Below the pieces are notes generated by a model. That model did not search any database and was not told the origin of the DNA. It saw only the letters and a list, made by a program, of their open reading frames with translations. Of a DNA stretch of 64,000 nt, positions 59,455 to 64,000 are shown piece after piece. Both the position numbers and the translations under genes were made by a program. Source of the stretch: Podospora comata (lineage: Eukaryota; Ascomycota; Sordariomycetes; Sordariales; Podosporaceae); assembly GCA_017354895.1 (NCBI GenBank), contig CP071495.1:2959001-3023000 (forward strand), read 5' to 3'. How positions within the stretch are numbered: position 1 is the stretch's first letter; each line of letters starts with the position of its first letter.

Positions 59455-60644
59455 TCAAGAAGTGTCAACCCCCTCCAAAGCATCCAGCACCTCATCCGCC
59501 ACCCCACCTCTAACCAGCACCTTTTGCACCAACGCCCCCATCACAACAGCCTTGGCACCACCCCTAGGCGGCTTCCAAACACCCTCCACAGCCTCGCTCT
59601 CCGTCTGCCTCGCCTCGGGCATCTTCTGGTTCGCACCCGTACTCACAACCTGCGCATGCCCATAAGCGCTATTCGCCGCGTTGGCCACCCCCGGCGGCGT
59701 CAGTCTCGAAGGCGGGTCCACCGTCCTGATAGACAACAGCTTCAGATTCCTGCCCGAGTAATTGCTCCTCCCATCCACATCCATCCTACCCTCTCGCGAC
59801 GAAGCGTCATCCCCAACCGAAACAGCCAGCACCACATCCGCCACTGCCAGCTCCTCCTTGCTCGGATCAAAAATGACATTCCCCCCCACCGCCATCACCA
59901 GCAACGTCACAGGCGGGCGTTCGGTAACTCTTTTCGTGGTCGGGTTTCGTGCGTACAGATACGGCGCCGCAGCCCAGTCGTCGTCGAAAAACGGGTCTTC
60001 ATCCCCTTCTGACTTGAGTTTAGGGAGGCGGGTGGCCAGAAGGGCGAGGTGGGTTGTTAATGACAGCAATGGAAGCGGATACGAAAGCGGCGGGCTGATC
60101 AACAAAATCTACACCCCAAAGTTAGCACCATCACTCTCTCTCTCTCTCTCAAACAAACAAAGCTCACATCAAGATAAACCTTCCAATGAAACCGTCTATT
60201 AATCCTCAACCGCCTCACAAACCCCCCATCAGCAAGCAGCGCCTCACAAAGCATCTGCCCCAAAAACACCGTCCCACTATCATCGTCCCTGTACCCCGGA
60301 ATCTCAACCGTGAGCTCAACCCAATCACTACTCCCCTGCTCCTCCCCCTCATCTTGTTCTTCTCCTTCTTCCTGGTTTTGATTCTCCCCAAAGATAGTAT
60401 CGTCATCCCACCTCCGCCTCGTCTTTTCCACTTCTGCCTTCACCCCCACGATCGCCTCTGTCCCGTCCGCGAAGCAGATCCGAGCCGAGCCGTTCGTCCC
60501 AGGCAGGATCCCCGTCTCGGCGGACAAAGGCCGGTACTGAGTCGGCGAGCGGCCGTCGGGGCGGATGGGGGGGTTGAGACTGAGGGAGGTGTGGAGGTAG
60601 GAGAGCTCGGCGGGGGAGAGGTGGACGTTTGTGGAGGAGGCCAT
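59455..60644 (-). CDS. RRP42: Exosome core subunit Rrp42 (RNase PH-like)
   Basis: One of the six RNase PH-type ring subunits of the RNA exosome, which degrades or trims RNA 3' ends in nucleus and cytoplasm. Exons 60644-60168 and 60108-59455 give 376 residues. The N-terminus LSPAELSYLHTSLSLNPPIRPDGRSPTQYRPL is typical of Rrp42/EXOSC7, then GILPGTNGSARICFADGTEAIVGVKAEV with an acidic insert (EEGEEQDEGEEQG). The second RNase PH half is VTLLVMAVGGNVIFDPSKEELAVADVVLAVSV. The C-terminus is longer than in yeast. The ring subunits lack activity, and catalysis is supplied by Rrp44/Rrp6. The gene faces the mitochondrial protein gene with 154 bases between stops. Confidence 0.93.
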
Positions 60645-61279
60645 CTTTTTCTTCTTCTTTTTCTTTTCCCTGGTGGTGGTAGGTGTCTAAATCAGGGCGC
60701 GCGATCAGGCCCCAGTTGGGATTGACTGTGGGAAAAAAAGTTACGGTAACCGCAAATCGCCCTGGGAGGAGTTGTCGTGTTGCGGCAAGGCTGTCGCAAA
60801 TCAAAAGTTTCGGAGAGACAGTTGCTAGGCGGGGCACTTTTTTCCCCCTGCTTGCTGCTCCAAAAAAAAAGTCGCTGGATTGGTGAGGCTGCTGGTGTGG
60901 GGTGAGGCTGGAGAAAGCTCCAAAAGCTGAATCACCCAGATTGACAGGGGGGTAGCTCTGCCTCAGCTGTGGGTCTCCATCACTAACCCCACACCATGGC
61001 GTATAGCCCCTTTCTCGTCACTCTTAACAACCAGTTTTTTTGTTTACTTTCTCACTGATGAACCTCTCAGTGTACATGTGCAATCTTTTTATTTGCCTAT
61101 TTTTACCTCTCAGGAAAACTGTTCTGTTTACTCAGTTAATATCTCGAGAAGACTCCAAAAACACACGAATAATACTATTATCCGCTGAATTAATTCCGCT
61201 GAAGGGTGGGTTCGAATCCTGCCGCCAAAGGTGTCCTATACACCAGCTTTTACCCATATCCTTAAACACCCCCTTCCCA
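60645..61279. other. Intergenic region with AT-rich stretch and tRNA-like B box
   Basis: It holds the Rrp42 promoter (left) and the 3' flank of the PARP-UBC gene (right). From about 61030 it becomes AT-rich with a direct repeat TCCGCTGAA, followed by an isolated GGTTCGAATCC block. No gene is seen. Confidence 0.6.
61195..61230 (+). tRNA. Partial tRNA-like 3' end or isolated TFIIIC B box
   Basis: GTGGG-TTCGAAT-CCTGC forms a T-arm-like hairpin with two wobble pairs and carries the exact B-box consensus GGTTCGAATCC at 61209-61219. No D-arm, anticodon arm or matching 5' acceptor is seen upstream, so this is a relic, a mitochondrial or nuclear tRNA fragment, or a free TFIIIC site. Confidence 0.3.
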
Positions 61280-64000
61280 TCACTGAACACCATTCGCCGT
61301 CTCAAAGAAATCCTCGGGAATCTTCCAGTCGTGCGCGCCCGCAGCCCGTCTGTACGCCTCAATCGCCTCCCCAACAGCATAGTCTTGGTGCCGTTGCCCC
61401 TTGACAACAGGAGCCAAACGTGCCGGACGTGGATCCTCACTCAACAAGGCCATCCGAATTTGCATCAACACACTCTCCATGCTGCTCACAGGACTCCATC
61501 CCGTCGAAGTCAGTAGTTCCATGCACATCGCCCCGCCCATCGTCATATGACCACCGCCTCCCTGCTGAAAGCCCAGAAATCTCGGGCGAATGGCCCGTAC
61601 AAACGGCGGGTCAAACGGGAACGACTTTGGAAAGCGAATCTCAAAGACGAGTGACTTGACATCGGCTTTTTTCATGTCCCTGGCAAGCGGCGTGGAGAGC
61701 TCAAAAGAGTGAAGCTCGACGATCCACTGGAAGAGATTCTCGATTCTGTCAAAGTCAATGTACCATCCCAGTTCGTGCAATGGTGTCCTGGTCTGTAAAA
61801 CTTGAAGGCTTTTGAGCTCACGACTCAGTGCCTTGATCGCAGACTCATTTCCACTCAACGGGGGCGGTAGATTAGGAAGTGCCGAGAAATCGAGTGTGCC
61901 GGGGACAAAGTCAGTCATCGCCATGTCATGGGCGGGTCTGTAATGTAAAGTTAGCAAGCCGTTGCGTCCACAAGGGCGTGATATTTACTGACGGTGTAAG
62001 TCCAAGCTTCGCGCGATCCCCCTGCGCCGTGCTCATTTTCTTACGGCGTTGAGCGGCTGGTCCATTCGTCTCTGTGTCGCTAACCAAGAGAGCTACGTCG
62101 ACGGCATCTTCGTCCTCGCTTAGTTCGGGGCTGTCACGCACTCGCTTGGCCAGCAAAGTTGAGGTGGTTGCATCCGTCCCCGCTACCTGAATTGTTCTCA
62201 AAGGGATGGCAGACAGAGGGATCTTGAGGACGGCAGAATTTTCACCCTTTACCTCACGTCCCTTTTGCTGTGTGCGCATAGGCACCGCACCCTTGCCGTG
62301 GGTGCTGGGAGGTGTGGATGCTCCAACGTTGGGTTTGGTTGCAACGTTGGATTTGTTCCACGCCAGGGTATAGCTACCATGTGGAGTAACCGGAGCCGGG
62401 GTTGAAGCCTGTGTTGAAGCCTGTGTTGAAGCCTGAGTTGAAGCCTGAGTTGAAACCTGCGTTGAGCACAACTCAGGTCTCGGTTTCACAAACAGGTAGC
62501 GACACTGTTGCCAGTCCAACTGACTCACAACATAGTGTGGGGCAGCCGAGACAAACTCCTCGGGCACATTGATGATCTCGTTCAGGCTCATGCACTGCGT
62601 GATCTGGAGATCAGAGTTGGGCCATGTCATGCCACTTTGTGCATAGTAGATACTCGTGTTGAAATCTGGACTGAAATAGACCCCGTTGCCATAGGCACGG
62701 CCGTACGCGACAACTTTGAAATCCAGGCCTGTTCGCAAGATGCTGTGCCAATTAGCAAGATTGCTCCCATGCCACGCCAGAATGGTAGGATGACCCTTGA
62801 AATCTTTCCTGCTAGCAATTTGTTGGAGTGCCCGAGAGAACTGGCGTTCTTTCTCGGGCGAGCCTTGGGCAAACCGGAACTGAACCCATGAGTCCATTCC
62901 CAAGATGCGCTGGTGCTGTCGATCTCGTCCCTTTCCTGCTGGTTGTTCTGAATTTTCGGGTGATGCTCGATATCGGCGGCGATCAACTTGATAGATGCAA
63001 GATCTGTTGGATGAGACGATCCACTGCAAAATGGAAGCTGCGGCAGGTGATATTCCGTCCATGTCCTTGAACAAACATCGCGGATGACTTGTCAACCATG
63101 CCTCCATCTGAAGAATGGAAGGGAGATTCTCGAGAATTTGTCTCATGGCGTGGCCTTTATCGGCATCAGGCAGATCATCGAAGTCGGTGTCGTAGGGAAA
63201 AACTCTCACGGGCGCGCCAGCAATGCCAACTGGCGCCTGGAGAAGCCCCCGTTGATCGACGGGAAGAGCAGTATATGAATGCCCCGGCCTAATCGAAAGT
63301 ACGGCGGTGCTGCTTGGAAGGTGAACCTCCTCTACTCGTCCGTGTTGAATCATATTGTCGGTGGTAACCCAAGCGATCCACTTGTACCCAGCCAGTTGTC
63401 GGATGTCGTCCATGTTCTCACAGAGAACCAGCCTATTACCATTCAGGATCCCCCTCCACTTGCAGCCTGTCACGTTTAGTAGATTTGGTACTTTAAATCG
63501 CAGGCCAACCGGGAGGTTGCGTATCGCCCCATAGCCGACGCTGGATGGTTGTCCCACAGAGCCGACGCTGGATGGTTGCCCCGCAGAGCCGACGCCGATT
63601 ACCTGAGCTGTAGAGCCGACGCCGATTACCTGGGCTGCAGAGCTGATGCCGAACGGTTGTAGCGCATTCCGATGACCAGAAGGGTCTGAAACCGCGGCGT
63701 AGCAAAGGCTGACGAGGAGATCAACCACATACGGCTCGTGGAGGATCATGGGCTCGATGCTGGGGCCAAACCCCATTGACATGTACTGAAACAAGCAAAG
63801 AGGGTTGTCGCAGACATATGGTTGGAGTGCCTCGAACTCAGCTTCGATTTTCTGATGACATCTCAGACAGTATTCGGTGCACCTGATGATGTAGCGCATA
63901 GCAAACTGCATCGCCACCAAAGGAAAGCTTCTCTCGCCTCCATGGGCATCTTTCAAGTGATCCCCCAGCAGTGGATGGCGTTCCGGCCTGGCATCAGACA
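61280..64000 (-). CDS. PARP-UBC fusion protein (partial, runs off the right edge)
   Basis: An ADP-ribosyltransferase domain joined to a C-terminal E2-like ubiquitin-conjugating domain, a fusion known in filamentous fungi. Two exons are visible, 64000-61993 and 61937-61280. The join reads LGLTP-PAHDMAMTDF. The N-terminus lies outside the window; the frame is open to base 64000. Visible order: a Cys/His segment (CTEYCLRCHQKIEAEF, CDNPLCLF), a repeat linker (63530-63660), and the PARP catalytic core with LAWHGSNLANWHSILRTGL (His) and YGNGVYFSPDFNTSIYYAQ (Tyr), then APHYVVSQLDWQQCRYLFV. By eye the residue matching the elongating Glu of PARP1 is His, which favours mono-ADP-ribosylation. A 12-bp repeat linker follows (STQA units, near 62.43 kb), then the UBC domain, with FPFDPPFVRAIRPR and the probable active Cys in GGAMCMELLTSTGWSP. 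Ubiquitin and ADP-ribose activities on one chain are inferred. Confidence 0.92.
62402..62466 (-). repeat. 12-bp coding repeat (STQA units) in PARP-UBC linker
   Basis: About five copies of GTTGAAGCCTGN on the plus strand encode repeated S-T-Q-A/V on the minus strand. It lies between the PARP and UBC domains and keeps frame. Confidence 0.92.
63530..63660 (-). repeat. 27-bp coding repeat in PARP-UBC N-terminal linker
   Basis: About four and a half 27-bp units encode nine-residue repeats of two related kinds (AQVIGVGST and GQPSSVGSV). The units are in frame and only slightly diverged. Confidence 0.9.

Overview
The window is nuclear DNA of a filamentous ascomycete, most likely a Sordariomycete close to the Sordariales. 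The evidence is short (about 40-80 bp) GT-AG introns with fungal branch sites, scattered single 5S rRNA genes of Neurospora style instead of an rDNA-linked array, HET-domain incompatibility genes, a hybrid histidine kinase with an N-terminal kinase-like domain, a eukaryotic-type UDP-galactopyranose mutase, and a PARP fused to an E2 domain. All gene models were built by eye from reading frames and splice signals.

Left part (0-17 kb): a triose-phosphate/nucleotide-sugar type transporter (minus), UDP-galactopyranose mutase (plus, five exons), and a 2440-residue intronless hybrid histidine kinase (plus) with two small upstream ORFs and a G/T-rich, repeat-filled 3' flank. Middle (17-35.4 kb): two related HET-domain genes on the minus strand lie either side of a 1763-residue WD-repeat protein with a long disordered tail. 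About 7 kb between the WD-repeat gene and the second HET gene holds no supportable gene. Each HET gene changes reading frame once.

Right-centre (36-53 kb): a 5S rRNA gene, a GNAT acetyltransferase, a small serine-rich protein, a gene-poor stretch of about 10 kb, a second 5S rRNA gene whose helix II differs from the first but still pairs, a UCH-type deubiquitinase and a CorA-like membrane protein. Right part (53-64 kb): an AT-rich block of degenerate 21-22 bp repeats, an unrecognised gene with an in-frame stop, an intron-containing tRNA-Met(CAT), cytochrome c, a probable mitochondrial membrane protein, the exosome subunit Rrp42, an isolated tRNA-like B-box, and the PARP-UBC fusion, which runs off the right edge.

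The genes do not form one pathway. Themes are housekeeping (cytochrome c, exosome, 5S, tRNA), cell wall sugar supply (UGM), signalling (hybrid kinase), ubiquitin biology (UCH, PARP-UBC) and self/non-self recognition (HET pair). No retrovirus-like, Polinton-like or other transposon ORF was seen. The most unusual items are the PARP-E2 fusion with in-frame minisatellites, the degenerate kinase domain of the histidine kinase, the HET pair, the R-R-P-S array in the WD-repeat protein, and the compensated 5S variants.
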